Made by a program: the position numbers and the translations under genes. From contig NZ_CP098755.1 of the NCBI RefSeq assembly GCF_023746555.1, positions 173,501 through 237,500 on the forward strand: DNA of 64,000 bases, written 5' to 3'. Shown here piece after piece: positions 8,832 to 17,422 of the stretch. The notes under the pieces were generated by a model. The model worked only from the letters and a program-made list of their open reading frames with translations. It was not told the DNA's origin and did no database searches. The stretch comes from Brevibacillus ruminantium (lineage in GTDB: Bacteria > Bacillota > Bacilli > Brevibacillales > Brevibacillaceae). Position 1 is the first letter of the stretch, and the number at the start of each line of letters is the position of its first letter.

Positions 8832-9551
8832 GTGAAGAAATTTCTGATCTTTGGCGGAAGCAAAGGCTTGGGTGACGCATTTGTGAAAGGACTGCCGGAA
8901 GCGGGGGATCGCGTATGGATCGTCTCCAGAAGCCGTCCGGAAACCCTGGAGAGAGCGGATGGTGTGGAAAGGCTCTGGATCGAGGCGGATTTGTCCACGA
9001 ATACCGCCAGCCTCACGATCGCAGATGCATTGCAGGGGGAGGATATTGACGTCTTGATCTACAATGTGGGCATCTGGGAGAGCAAGGGATTTGTGGTCGG
9101 CTATGACTTTGAACAAGACGATCCAAGTGAAATTGCAGAAATTCTGCAAGTGAATCTGACTTCGACGATCACCTGCATCCAGAAATTGCTGCCCAATCTC
9201 AAGAAAGCGAAGCACGCTAAAATCATCCTGATCGGTTCCACAGCAGGTCTGGAGAATACAGGCTTTGCCCAGGTGACGTTTGCCGCATCCAAATTTGGTT
9301 TGCGCGGGATTGCCCATTCTCTTCGGGCCTTCGTCAAAAAGTTTGGCATCAGTGTGACCTGCATCAACCCTGGCGCAATTGCCACCCAAGTTCCTTACGA
9401 AGCCGGCCCGGAGAAAGTGATTGCTGCATACCAGGGCAGCCAGATCCCGCTGCAGGATATCGTGTCATTGGTGAAATGTGTCATCCACCTATCCCCGGCG
9501 TCTTGTGTGAAAGAGATTCACATACCTGCGATGGAAAATACTCGGGCGTAA
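8832..9551 (+). CDS. Short-chain dehydrogenase-like protein with Phe in place of catalytic Tyr
   Basis: A 239-residue Rossmann-fold SDR protein. The GTG start follows AAGGAGG by 8 bases. The nucleotide site GGSKGLG (near residue 8), the NVG motif (near 79) and the late NPGAIATQV motif are present, as is the catalytic Ser in GSTAG. The YxxxK motif reads FAASK (codon TTT), so the usual acid-base Tyr is missing while Lys is kept. It may be a weak or altered oxidoreductase or a binding protein. It stands alone between two terminator or promoter regions; the substrate is unknown. Confidence 0.82.
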   Translation: MKKFLIFGGSKGLGDAFVKGLPEAGDRVWIVSRSRPETLERADGVERLWIEADLSTNTASLTIADALQGEDIDVLIYNVGIWESKGFVVGYDFEQDDPSEIAEILQVNLTSTITCIQKLLPNLKKAKHAKIILIGSTAGLENTGFAQVTFAASKFGLRGIAHSLRAFVKKFGISVTCINPGAIATQVPYEAGPEKVIAAYQGSQIPLQDIVSLVKCVIHLSPASCVKEIHIPAMENTRA

Positions 9552-9604
9552 CCAGGGTCTTCGGGAGCGGATCGTCCGCACTCTCGACTCGACATGTGAA
9601 CTCA

Positions 9605-9633
9605 TTTTGCTCCTTACAGGGATTTGCTATAAT
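9605..9633 (+). promoter_or_regulatory. Candidate promoter of the nad operon
   Basis: A perfect -10 box TATAAT at 9628-9633 lies 46 bases before the nadB start. A weak -35 (TTTTGC, 9605-9610) sits 17 bases upstream. Confidence 0.55.
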
Positions 9634-9679
9634 GGGTGGGACATGAAATAGAAATCGGCAGAGAGAAGGGACAAAGGGT

Positions 9680-11302
9680 ATGATCCCCCGCTATATCACA
9701 GACTTTGATTTGGAAGCGTTACCCCGGCTGAAAACAGAGGTGGCTGTCATTGGTGCCGGGATTGCCGGTCTGTATACGGCCTTGCAAGCCAGCGAGCAAG
9801 CCGACGTGGTATTGATCAGCAAAAAAGGATTGGATGACAGTAATACGCGCTGGGCGCAAGGGGGGATCGCCGCCGTCACGGCCAAGTCCGACTCGCCTGC
9901 CCTGCACCGTCAGGACACACTGATTGCAGGGGCAGGCCTCTGCTCGTACGAGGCTGTCGAGGTGCTGGTCCATGAAGGGCCGGAGCGGCTGAAAGAACTG
10001 ATCGCCTACGGAACCGAGTTTGATCGAGATGCCCAGGGGCGATATGAACTGACCAAGGAAGGCGCTCACAGCAAGCGCCGTATTTTGCATGCGCACGGTG
10101 ATGCCACCGGAGCGGAAATCGTCCGGGCCTTGTCCGAGCGCGTGCGGGAGAAGTCCAATATCACCGTGCTGGAAAACCACTTTGTCATCGACGTTGTGAC
10201 GCAGGATGGCGAATGTGTCGGCGTGATCGTCATGAAGCCGGACGGAGAGCGCTTTTTCCTGCAAGCCCATGCAACCGTGCTGGCGACAGGGGGAGCAGGC
10301 CAGCTCTACCGCTACACGACCAACCCGGAGATCGCGACTGCAGACGGGATCGCGCTCGCTTACCGGGCCGGGGCGCGGATCAAGGACGTGGAGTTTATCC
10401 AGTTTCACCCGACCGCGCTGTATTATCCGGGGGCGCCGCGCTTCCTGATTTCCGAGGCCGTTCGCGGGGAAGGCGCGATCCTGCGAAACACGAGCGGCGA
10501 GCGCTTCATGGAAAAGTACCATCCGCAAAAGGAGCTGGCTCCCCGCGACATCGTGGCCCGGGCCATCGTTTCCGAGATGGAGAGGACACATGCGGCTTAC
10601 GTTTACCTCGATATTACCCATGAGTCGGAGGAGCTGATCAAGCATCGCTTTCCGACCATTTACCAATTTTGTCTCCAGTACGGCCTGGATATGGTGACGG
10701 ACTGGATACCAGTCGCCCCTGCCTGCCACTATATTATGGGCGGGGTCCAGACTGATCTGAACGGGGAGACCACCACCAAGCGGCTGTTTGCCTGCGGAGA
10801 GGTCTCCTGCACCGGCGTGCATGGAGCCAACCGTCTGGCGAGCAATTCCCTGTCCGAGGCGGTCGTCTTTGGTCACCGCATCGTCAAGCGCATCGCGGAG
10901 CTTCCGCCTATGTCCGAGGTTCGTCCCCTGCAGGCGAACGAAGACAAGCGCGTACATCGGCCGGTCAACACCCGGGAGCAGAGAGTGAAGCTGCAAAAGC
11001 TGATGCTGCGCCACGTCGGTGTGAAAAGGCAGGAAAAGGGCTTGCGCAAAGCACTGGAAGAGCTGGAGCGCATGCAGCGGTTTTACAGCTATGAGCTTCA
11101 GGAGATGGAGTCTTTTGAATTTCTCAATTTGCTCAATACGGCAGTATTGACGACACGGGCGGCGCTTTTGCGGGAGGAGAGCCGCGGCGGGCATTACCGC
11201 ATTGATTTTCCGAACAAAGACGATTTGATTTGGCGCAAGCATATTATTCAGTCAATAGACGAGGGCGTACGTGAGGAGAGTGACCGATACGATGTGGAAT
11301 AA
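9680..11302 (+). CDS. nadB: L-aspartate oxidase
   Basis: A 540-residue FAD enzyme that oxidises L-aspartate to iminoaspartate, the first step of de novo NAD synthesis, in the cytoplasm. The N-terminal FAD site VAVIGAGIAGLYTAL, the block SKKGLDDSNTRWAQGGIAAV, the substrate region EFIQFHPTALYYPG and the motif GEVSCTGVHGANRLASNSL are all typical of NadB. Length is normal. nadC overlaps its end, giving an operon with nadC and coaX. The quinolinate synthase gene nadA is not beside it, unlike many Firmicutes. Confidence 0.95.
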   Translation: MIPRYITDFDLEALPRLKTEVAVIGAGIAGLYTALQASEQADVVLISKKGLDDSNTRWAQGGIAAVTAKSDSPALHRQDTLIAGAGLCSYEAVEVLVHEGPERLKELIAYGTEFDRDAQGRYELTKEGAHSKRRILHAHGDATGAEIVRALSERVREKSNITVLENHFVIDVVTQDGECVGVIVMKPDGERFFLQAHATVLATGGAGQLYRYTTNPEIATADGIALAYRAGARIKDVEFIQFHPTALYYPGAPRFLISEAVRGEGAILRNTSGERFMEKYHPQKELAPRDIVARAIVSEMERTHAAYVYLDITHESEELIKHRFPTIYQFCLQYGLDMVTDWIPVAPACHYIMGGVQTDLNGETTTKRLFACGEVSCTGVHGANRLASNSLSEAVVFGHRIVKRIAELPPMSEVRPLQANEDKRVHRPVNTREQRVKLQKLMLRHVGVKRQEKGLRKALEELERMQRFYSYELQEMESFEFLNLLNTAVLTTRAALLREESRGGHYRIDFPNKDDLIWRKHIIQSIDEGVREESDRYDVE

Positions 11303-12137
11303 GCGGGAGCTGCAACGAAAAATTGAAGAATGGCTGCACGAGGATATTGGCTTCGGAGACGTGACGACGATGAGCACCATCCCGGAGACCGAAGAGGGCG
11401 TGGGGATTCTCTACGCGAAGGAAGCGGGGATTATCGCCGGTCTTCCGGTGGCAGAAGAAGTATTTGCGACCGTCGATCCGTCCCTTTCGTTTACCCGCCG
11501 AGTAGCAGAAGGAGCCAAAGTGGAAAAAGGCGATCAGATTGCGGAAGTGAGCGGTTCGGTTCGCTCGATTCTGAGCGGGGAGCGGCTGGCGCTCAATCTG
11601 CTGCAGCGCCTCTCCGGGATTGCAACCCGGACCCACGAATACGCAGCTGCGGTGGCGGGCACCAAAGCACGGGTGGTCGACACGCGCAAAACCACGCCCG
11701 GCCTGCGGATGCTGGAGAAATACGCAGTGCGGATCGGCGGCGGGCACAATCACCGCTATGCGCTTTACGATGCCGTGATGATCAAAGACAATCACATCAA
11801 GGGAGCAGGCGGAATCGCCCAAGCGGTCGCGGCAGCTCGTGCAGCGATCCCGCACACGATGAAAATCGAGGTCGAGGCCGAATCGCATGAGCAGGTGCAG
11901 GAGGCGCTGGATGCCGGTGCCGATATCATCATGCTGGACAATATGTCTCTGGCAATGATGACAGAGGCAGTGGCGTTGATCGGTGGACGCGCGGTCGTAG
12001 AAGCCTCCGGCGGCGTCACACTGGAGACCATCAGCGGGATTGCACAGACGGGCGTAGACGTGATCTCAGTCGGTGCGCTGACCCATTCGGTGAAAGCGCT
12101 GGATATCAGTCTTGATTTGAATACCCGGAAGCGATAG
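11292..12137 (+). CDS. nadC: Nicotinate-nucleotide pyrophosphorylase (carboxylating)
   Basis: This enzyme makes nicotinate mononucleotide from quinolinate and PRPP. I chose the ATG at 11292 (281 residues, [14 protein letters not shown]) because family members start just before the [10 protein letters not shown] motif; a GTG at 11271 would add seven residues. Active-site blocks are [39 protein letters not shown] and [20 protein letters not shown]. It overlaps the last 11 bases of nadB, so the two are translationally linked. Confidence 0.94.
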   Translation: MWNKRELQRKIEEWLHEDIGFGDVTTMSTIPETEEGVGILYAKEAGIIAGLPVAEEVFATVDPSLSFTRRVAEGAKVEKGDQIAEVSGSVRSILSGERLALNLLQRLSGIATRTHEYAAAVAGTKARVVDTRKTTPGLRMLEKYAVRIGGGHNHRYALYDAVMIKDNHIKGAGGIAQAVAAARAAIPHTMKIEVEAESHEQVQEALDAGADIIMLDNMSLAMMTEAVALIGGRAVVEASGGVTLETISGIAQTGVDVISVGALTHSVKALDISLDLNTRKR

Positions 12138-12147
12138 GAGAAGTCTG

Positions 12148-12912
12148 ATGCTGCTGGTGATGGATATTGGAAACTCCAACATGGTGCTGGGTCTGTATGA
12201 GGGGGAAACGCTGCGGCATCATTGGCGCGTAGCGACGGACCGGAACAAGACGGAGGATGAGTACGGCATGCTCGTCCGAAATCTCTTCGACAGCGTGGGC
12301 TTGTCGCTTGGAGAGGTGGAAGGGATCAGTATCTCCTCTGTTGTGCCGCCGATTAACCTGACGATTGAACGGATGTGCGAAAAATACATCAGGCAGAAGC
12401 CTTTGGTGGTCGGTCCCGGCGTCAAGACCGGTCTGAACATCAAATGCGAGTATCCGCGCGAGGTCGGCTCTGACCGGATCGTCAATGCGGTCGCCGCCAT
12501 CCACGAGTACGGAACGCCGCTAATCGTCGTGGACTTCGGTACGGCCACAACCTTTTGTTACGTGGACGAGCGAGGGCAGTACTGGGGAGGGGCGATTGCT
12601 CCCGGCATCGGAATTTCGACGGAAGCTCTGGTCAACCGGGCGGACAAGCTGCCGCGCATTGAAATCGCGAAGCCGCCATCCGTGGTAGGACGCAATACGA
12701 TTTCCGCGATGCAATCCGGGATCTTCTACGGCTTCGTCGGCCAGGTAGAAGGCATCGTGCGCCGGATCAAGACAGAGAATGGCACCGACCCGATCGTGGT
12801 GGCAACAGGCGGACTGGCTCCGCTGATCGGATACGAGGCAGAGTGTATCGACGTGGTGGATCAAGGGCTGACGCTCAAGGGTTTGCGGTTGATCTACGAA
12901 CGGAATCAGTAA
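12148..12912 (+). CDS. coaX: Type III pantothenate kinase
   Basis: A 254-residue ASKHA-fold kinase for the first step of coenzyme A synthesis. The phosphate loop [15 protein letters not shown], the [11 protein letters not shown] motif and [11 protein letters not shown] are typical of CoaX. It lies 10 bases after nadC, placing CoA and NAD synthesis in one unit. In Bacillus subtilis coaX is followed by hslO; here hslO is 39 kb away. A decayed partial copy of this gene's middle and end is found at 15.3 kb. Confidence 0.95.
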   Translation: MLLVMDIGNSNMVLGLYEGETLRHHWRVATDRNKTEDEYGMLVRNLFDSVGLSLGEVEGISISSVVPPINLTIERMCEKYIRQKPLVVGPGVKTGLNIKCEYPREVGSDRIVNAVAAIHEYGTPLIVVDFGTATTFCYVDERGQYWGGAIAPGIGISTEALVNRADKLPRIEIAKPPSVVGRNTISAMQSGIFYGFVGQVEGIVRRIKTENGTDPIVVATGGLAPLIGYEAECIDVVDQGLTLKGLRLIYERNQ

Positions 12913-12925
12913 CGGGAGAGAAAAG

Positions 12926-12965
12926 AAAGTCAGAGCTGCTATTCTGCGATGTTCCGGCTTTTTTT
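12926..12965 (+). terminator. Weak terminator after coaX
   Basis: A short stem (AAAGTC with GGCTTT) ends in a run of seven T. The loop is long, so the call is tentative. Confidence 0.4.
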
Positions 12966-12988
12966 GTCGGGGGAGCGGGTGCATTACA

Positions 12989-13417
12989 CTAGTGATGCGG
13001 CGGCTTTTTGTAATAGAAGAGTTCCGGGTCACCGGGATCAAGCGCGTCGATCATTCCACAGGGTGTGTATCCCGCAGTGAGCAAGAGCCTCTGCATCCGC
13101 TTGTTTGTCAGATTCGTGGAGACAAACAGCTTTTCGGTCGGGCAGATCGACTCCAGATAGGTGAGCAGGGCACGGCCGATCCCTTGTTTTTGGTTGCGGG
13201 GGTCGACCATCAGAAGAACGACCAGGCTTTGCCCGAAAAAGGACTGGTTCATAACGGCATAAGCACATACCTGATGGCCTTGGGTAACCACATGGCATTC
13301 TCCCTGAGCAATCCATCTGTGAAGGTTGGCTGATCGGGAGGTGCTTCCCAGGAGCATGGCGTCCAGACGGCAGATAGCGTGGACGTCTTGGACAAGGGCT
13401 GGCCTGATGGAAATCAT
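12989..13417 (-). CDS. GNAT-family N-acetyltransferase
   Basis: A 142-residue GNAT protein. The acetyl-CoA loop RNQKQGIGRALL and the preceding beta strand LVVLLMVDP are clear, followed by LFVSTNLTNKRMQRLLLTAGY. The ATG start at 13417 matches the usual N-terminal strand IRPALVQDVHAICRLD. It follows the fmdA/fmdB pair on the same strand after about 200 bases with a hairpin between. Substrate unknown. Confidence 0.82.
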   Translation of the reverse strand: MISIRPALVQDVHAICRLDAMLLGSTSRSANLHRWIAQGECHVVTQGHQVCAYAVMNQSFFGQSLVVLLMVDPRNQKQGIGRALLTYLESICPTEKLFVSTNLTNKRMQRLLLTAGYTPCGMIDALDPGDPELFYYKKPPHH

Positions 13418-13553
13418 TTGTATTCACCACTCCAATCCCGGCGTATTTGATAATGTACAATACCAAACCGGCAGAGGCAGGTAAAGAGAAAGTTGTTTTC
13501 CTGCAAAAGAAATTCACGATTTGCAAATTTTAGGGATTGCAAATAGAGAAATA

Positions 13554-13582
13554 TCCCCTCTGACCAATCGATGGAGAGGGGA
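13554..13582 (-). terminator. Hairpin after the FmdB-like gene
   Basis: An 8-bp stem TCCCCTCT with AGAGGGGA lies between the FmdB-like gene and the GNAT gene. The downstream minus-strand tail is only moderately T-rich, so it may be a leaky terminator. Confidence 0.4.
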
Positions 13583-13623
13583 CTATCTGCGAGAGATAGA
13601 TTTTTTGGGCTAAGCTAAGTGGA

Positions 13624-13965
13624 TTAATGTCCGACCTGCCAAGGCCGATGAGGGGCATGGGGACGGCTGGAGGCCCGGCCTGCGTGACTGTGGCTATGCG
13701 AACGGCAGGCGTCCCCGTGGGAAGGCTGAGCTGCCCGCCCCTCCCCGGTGGCCCCACTGGTCTCTTTCTTCACGACTTTGGGAACGGAGCTCTGTTCCAC
13801 GCGGGTCCGGAGCGCTTTGGATGAAGTAATCAGACCCACAGGTGAGTAGACCCGCACGGCCGGTTTTTGACACTCGGGGCAATGACTGAGGTCTCCTGCA
13901 TGAGCCATGCTGCGGTAGAGGTCAAAGACTCCGCAGGTTTCACAAGTGAACTGGTAGGTAGGCAT
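13624..13965 (-). CDS. FmdB-like zinc ribbon protein
   Basis: A 113-residue protein starting MPTYQFTCETCGVFDLY, with CxxC pairs at CETC and CPEC in the first 40 residues, the standard FmdB zinc ribbon. The start at 13965 follows GGAGAGG; an upstream extension to 14076 would overlap fmdA without support. The last 40 residues are Gly-, Arg- and His-rich (SHSHSHAGRASSRPHAPH) and may bind metal. It follows the formamidase by 34 bases, the same pairing as fmdA-fmdB in Methylophilus, where FmdB is a putative regulator of amide use. Confidence 0.82.
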   Translation of the reverse strand: MPTYQFTCETCGVFDLYRSMAHAGDLSHCPECQKPAVRVYSPVGLITSSKALRTRVEQSSVPKVVKKETSGATGEGRAAQPSHGDACRSHSHSHAGRASSRPHAPHRPWQVGH

Positions 13966-13999
13966 AGCTGTATCCTCTCCTAACATGTAATGCGGCATG

Positions 14000-15178
14000 T
14001 TATCTCGGTGTGATGTCACGATCAAAGATGGCCGTCGGAATTGCAAGCGTACAGCAGGCATTGGGGATGTCGACAATGCCGCCGATCCGTCCCTCGACAG
14101 GGGCCGTAGAGAGCAGCATGTAGGCCTGCTCGCCTGTGTAGCCTAACGTTTTCAGATATTCGATCGCATTCAGGCAGGCGCGGCGATACGCGAGATGAGC
14201 ATCGAGGTAGTGCTGTTTGCCTGTAAATTCGTCGACGGAAATGCCTTCAAAGACAAGGAATTCCGAATAGCGCGGCTCCACTGGACCGGGTTTGAAGACA
14301 GGATTGTCGATGATACCGTATTTGGCCATGCCGCCTTTGATGATATCGACATGAAGATCGATAAAGCCGGCCATTTCGATGCCGCCGCAGAAGGAAATCT
14401 CGCCGTCTCCCTGTGAAAAGTGAATGTCTCCCATCGACAGCTTCGCCCCTTTGACGAAGACGGGGAAATAGATGCGGGAGCCTTTGGAGAGGTTTTTGAT
14501 GTCGCAGTTTCCGCCGTTTTCCCGAGGAGGAACAGTTCGCGCACCTTCTGCCGCCACCCGTTCATATTCGGCGCCTGTCAAAGATCCGAGAACCGTGCTG
14601 TTTGGATCGGGCATGGCGGCCAGCTCAGGCACCCGGTTGGGGTCAGTGGCATACAACTCCCGTTCCCGTCTGTTCCAGGTGGACAGCAAATCATGGGACG
14701 GCGCGACACCGATCAGCCCCGGGTGGGTAATTCCGGCAAATCTGACCCCGGGGATGTGGCGGGAGGTGGTAAAGATCCCGTGGATATCCCAAATCGACTT
14801 GGCTGCTTCGGGGTAGTGTTCGGTGAGGAAACCGCCTCCGTTTTCACGGGCAAAAATGCCGTTGAAGCCCCACTCCGCTCCTTGCAGCGGCCCGATATCG
14901 AGAATGTCAACCACAAGCAAATCGCCCGGTTCCGCGCCGTTTACCCAAAACGGTCCGCTCAGGACATGGACACGCTTGAGATTCACATCGCGGATATCGC
15001 TCGGGTCGTCATTGTTTTGCACCTGTCCATCTGTCCAGTCTTTGCATTCCACGCGAAAAACCGACCCTGGATTGACCGCAGCCACAGCCGGAATATCCGG
15101 GTGCCACCGGTTGTGACCAGGCAGCTCCTGCTCCTCCATCGGTTTGGTCAGATCCACTTTGAACAGCACTTCAGGCAT
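14000..15178 (-). CDS. fmdA: Formamidase/acetamidase family amidohydrolase
   Basis: A 392-residue member of the FmdA/AmdA family that releases ammonia from short amides. Clear blocks are HNRWHPDIPAVAAVNPG, NNDDPSDIRDVNLKRVHVLS and GAEPGDLLVVDILDIGP. The ATG at 15178 (MPEVLFKVDLTKP) follows AAAGGGGG and fits the family N-terminus; an in-frame start at 15220 is possible but unneeded. It forms an operon with the FmdB-like gene. Formamide versus acetamide preference cannot be told from sequence. Confidence 0.92.
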   Translation of the reverse strand: MPEVLFKVDLTKPMEEQELPGHNRWHPDIPAVAAVNPGSVFRVECKDWTDGQVQNNDDPSDIRDVNLKRVHVLSGPFWVNGAEPGDLLVVDILDIGPLQGAEWGFNGIFARENGGGFLTEHYPEAAKSIWDIHGIFTTSRHIPGVRFAGITHPGLIGVAPSHDLLSTWNRRERELYATDPNRVPELAAMPDPNSTVLGSLTGAEYERVAAEGARTVPPRENGGNCDIKNLSKGSRIYFPVFVKGAKLSMGDIHFSQGDGEISFCGGIEMAGFIDLHVDIIKGGMAKYGIIDNPVFKPGPVEPRYSEFLVFEGISVDEFTGKQHYLDAHLAYRRACLNAIEYLKTLGYTGEQAYMLLSTAPVEGRIGGIVDIPNACCTLAIPTAIFDRDITPR

Positions 15179-15310
15179 TCCTGCATCCCCCTTTATCTCA
15201 TCATGTTGATTCTGCTCCACTGCCCTCCTTTGTAAGTCCTTATGCTCAGAGTGGGGGATTTAATCCTGTTTCTGCTTCTTTTAGAGGGGAAAAGGAACAT
15301 CGGATTTACA

Positions 15311-15462
15311 CCGATTAACCTGACGATTAAACGGATGTGCGAGACATATATCAAGAAGCCTGTAGACGTGGTGGATCAGGGGCTTGCGGTTGATTTACGA
15401 ATGGAATAAGTAATGAGAGAGAAAAAAGGCAGAACAGCTTATTGGCGATGCTACAGATTGAA
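15311..15462 (+). pseudogene. Degraded partial copy of coaX
   Basis: Bases 15311-15362 align with coaX 12349-12403 (shared CCGATTAACCTGACGATT and CGGATGTGCGA). Bases 15363-15413 align with the coaX end from 12848 (GACGTGGTGGATCA, GGCTTGCGGTTGAT, and the stop). The similarity continues some 50 bases past the stop codon (GAGAGAAAA and a GCGATG word). The middle of about 440 bases and a 12-base piece are deleted, and no frame is kept. This is a relic of a second coaX 3' end. The flanks 15221-15310 and 15463-15700 are AT-rich with nothing else recognised. Confidence 0.8.
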
Positions 15463-15722
15463 TATTTAGTTTATTCGGTATATTATGTAAATAAATCACT
15501 TTTATTAAAAAATATTGTAAAATTTACAAGGTATGGTATTATTGCCAAAGAGGTTTTGTAACTCATGCTTTAAGATTTTTGCAGCCAGTTACGTCATCTG
15601 ATTTTCCTTATTTATTACCAAATGGTAGCTTGATCAGGGTGGTTACTTAAGTCTGGCATATAACTACTATCAATTCGCACTTAATAGGTATACCTTATAA
15701 AAATTAGGAGCAGGTGATTTTA

Positions 15723-16307
15723 ATGGAAAATAGGAAGAAGTTCAACTTTAAATTACTAATATTTTTATCTCTTTTACTTTTGCTAATATCCTGTCAGAGT
15801 AATAACGTAAGTAGTAATTCAACAGTTATAGACATTGAAAAATTCAACAAGAAATACCTCGGTATAAAAACTAATTTTACATTAGATGGCTATATTGAAA
15901 TAACTGAAGATTGGGCTATTACCAATCTTGTCCCTACATTTACGGACAGTTCAGAATTAGACCACAGCTTTTTTGAAGGCAACAACAAGACCTTGGTATA
16001 TAAAAATGAGAGCAAAGGAATTGTTGTTATGGTGGGGCTTTCACCGGGAATAGAAGAAAAATTTCAATGGAAAAATGCATTATATTATTCACCAAATTTT
16101 TACAATGCGATAAATGAGGATAGCGGTATTACAAAAGGATATAGTGAAATTTATCCAAATACCACTGTGGGTATCTATAATTTTTCCGGAAAAGAGCTAA
16201 ATGTAAGCATTGTATTGATTGGCGATAACTCCAAAGTTTCAAATAAACAAATAATAAACTCTGAATTTTTACCTGAATTTATTAAATATATCGAAAATAA
16301 CATTTAA
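15723..16307 (+). CDS. Unrecognised lipoprotein
   Basis: A 194-residue protein with a lipoprotein signal MENRKKFNFKLLIFL, then LLLLLISC with the lipobox Cys at residue 24. I chose the ATG at 15723, 12 bases after AGGAG, over an in-frame GTG at 15714. The mature part is polar, with an even beta-type pattern (ITEDWAITNLVPTFTD, KGIVVMVGLSPGIEEKF). Its base composition is clearly AT-rich compared with nad and coaX nearby, so it was probably acquired. No family recognised. Confidence 0.7.
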   Translation: MENRKKFNFKLLIFLSLLLLLISCQSNNVSSNSTVIDIEKFNKKYLGIKTNFTLDGYIEITEDWAITNLVPTFTDSSELDHSFFEGNNKTLVYKNESKGIVVMVGLSPGIEEKFQWKNALYYSPNFYNAINEDSGITKGYSEIYPNTTVGIYNFSGKELNVSIVLIGDNSKVSNKQIINSEFLPEFIKYIENNI

Positions 16308-16365
16308 TTGGTTTTATAGCTAAAAGCTATGAAATAAATACTTACTAATTGTGGGAGGAATAAGA

Positions 16366-17019
16366 ATGATGAAGAGAAAAAAGATGGTTCCTATCTTGGC
16401 ATTAACAATGGCGTTAGTTGCATCAAATGTTTATTCAATTACACATGCTGCTGGGAATTTTACAACCTATACTAATGCGAGTGAAGATGAACACAGTGAC
16501 AGGGAAGTAGGATCTTACAGTCAGGAATTTTCACATGAAATTCAACCCTTAGATACAGGTATATCCTATTATAGGGATGGCTATGTAAAAGGTTCTGGCT
16601 ATACGGAGTACTATAAAGACGATAAAAGATTCTATTCACTTCATAAGGAATATGTTACGGTTGCTCCTGGTGTTGAAGTGAAGGCGCAATATACGCGAAA
16701 TGTATCAGAAACCGTAGATAGTAAACACAGTTTTAAAGGTGACGTGGAGTTTCCAATCAGTTTGGTGAAAACCGAACTTGGATATCAATATACTAAGAGT
16801 ACCACTCATGAGATTAAAAAAGGGCAGGCAGTAGATGCCACATTCAAACAACCGGGAGAATACTTGGTGGTAGTTTGGGCGGTTGGTGAAGTATATGAAG
16901 TTTATGCTGACTGGCGGGCAAAGGTATATCCAAACAAAGATACAATTGTTCGAGATAGATATATTGGATCGATTACTGTCCCAACTAATTACCAACATAC
17001 AGAAGTGATTAAGCAGTAA
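16366..17019 (+). CDS. Unrecognised secreted protein
   Basis: A 217-residue protein with a classical signal peptide (MMKRKKMVPILALTMALVAS, probable cleavage after THAAG near residue 31). The start ATG at 16366 follows GGGAGG. The mature part has alternating Ser/Thr-rich strands (TRNVSETVDSKHSFKGDVEF, ELGYQYTKSTTHEIKKGQ) that resemble the long beta hairpins of aerolysin-like pore formers, but this is only a visual impression. It is AT-rich and follows the lipoprotein gene by 58 bases. Confidence 0.7.
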   Translation: MMKRKKMVPILALTMALVASNVYSITHAAGNFTTYTNASEDEHSDREVGSYSQEFSHEIQPLDTGISYYRDGYVKGSGYTEYYKDDKRFYSLHKEYVTVAPGVEVKAQYTRNVSETVDSKHSFKGDVEFPISLVKTELGYQYTKSTTHEIKKGQAVDATFKQPGEYLVVVWAVGEVYEVYADWRAKVYPNKDTIVRDRYIGSITVPTNYQHTEVIKQ

Positions 17020-17060
17020 TACGCAAACTATGGTCCGTATAAATATCCAAATAAAAAAAA

Positions 17061-17087
17061 GATCTTCGTGAAAACTCACGAAAGATC
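17061..17087 (-). terminator. Hairpin with T tract on the minus strand
   Basis: Arms GATCTTCGTGA and TCACGAAAGATC. Read on the minus strand it is followed by eight T, which fits a terminator. No minus-strand gene is called just upstream of it, so its owner is unknown. Confidence 0.45.
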
Positions 17088-17161
17088 AAATCGTGTCATA
17101 AAAGAAACTAAAAACATAGGCCGGTGGATGTTCCAGCATCTCCGGTCTGTAATATTATATT

Positions 17162-17195
17162 ATAGACGTTTCATAAAAGAACGTCTATTTTTTTT
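17162..17195 (+). terminator. Terminator after the secreted protein gene
   Basis: A 9-bp perfect stem ATAGACGTT / AACGTCTAT followed by nine T. The rest of the 400-base gap to 17422 holds another GC-rich hairpin (CCGGTGGATG / CATCTCCGG near 17121) and nothing else recognised. Confidence 0.8.
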
Positions 17196-17422
17196 GCTGG
17201 GATTGATCTAAGTGATAGTCTGTACCACGTAGCTAGCAAATCATGAGAGGGTGCAACGCTGATCCCCTACGTTTTTACCAGTTGAACAAAGAAGAAGGGA
17301 GATACCCCTCGTGACTTTACTTGTCATGTGATATACAATATTTCGAATTTTATGTGGAAGGCAATCTCCCCGGCTTGTATCATGGTATCAAAACATGTAG
17401 GAGAAACGGGGAGGAAAAGATC

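Noticed and set aside
9719..11242. Long minus-strand frame opposite nadB
   Set aside because: A 507-codon shadow of a GC-rich conserved gene; its sequence has no family character.
14420..15235. Plus-strand frame opposite fmdA
   Set aside because: Shadow frame; the minus-strand formamidase is clearly the real gene.
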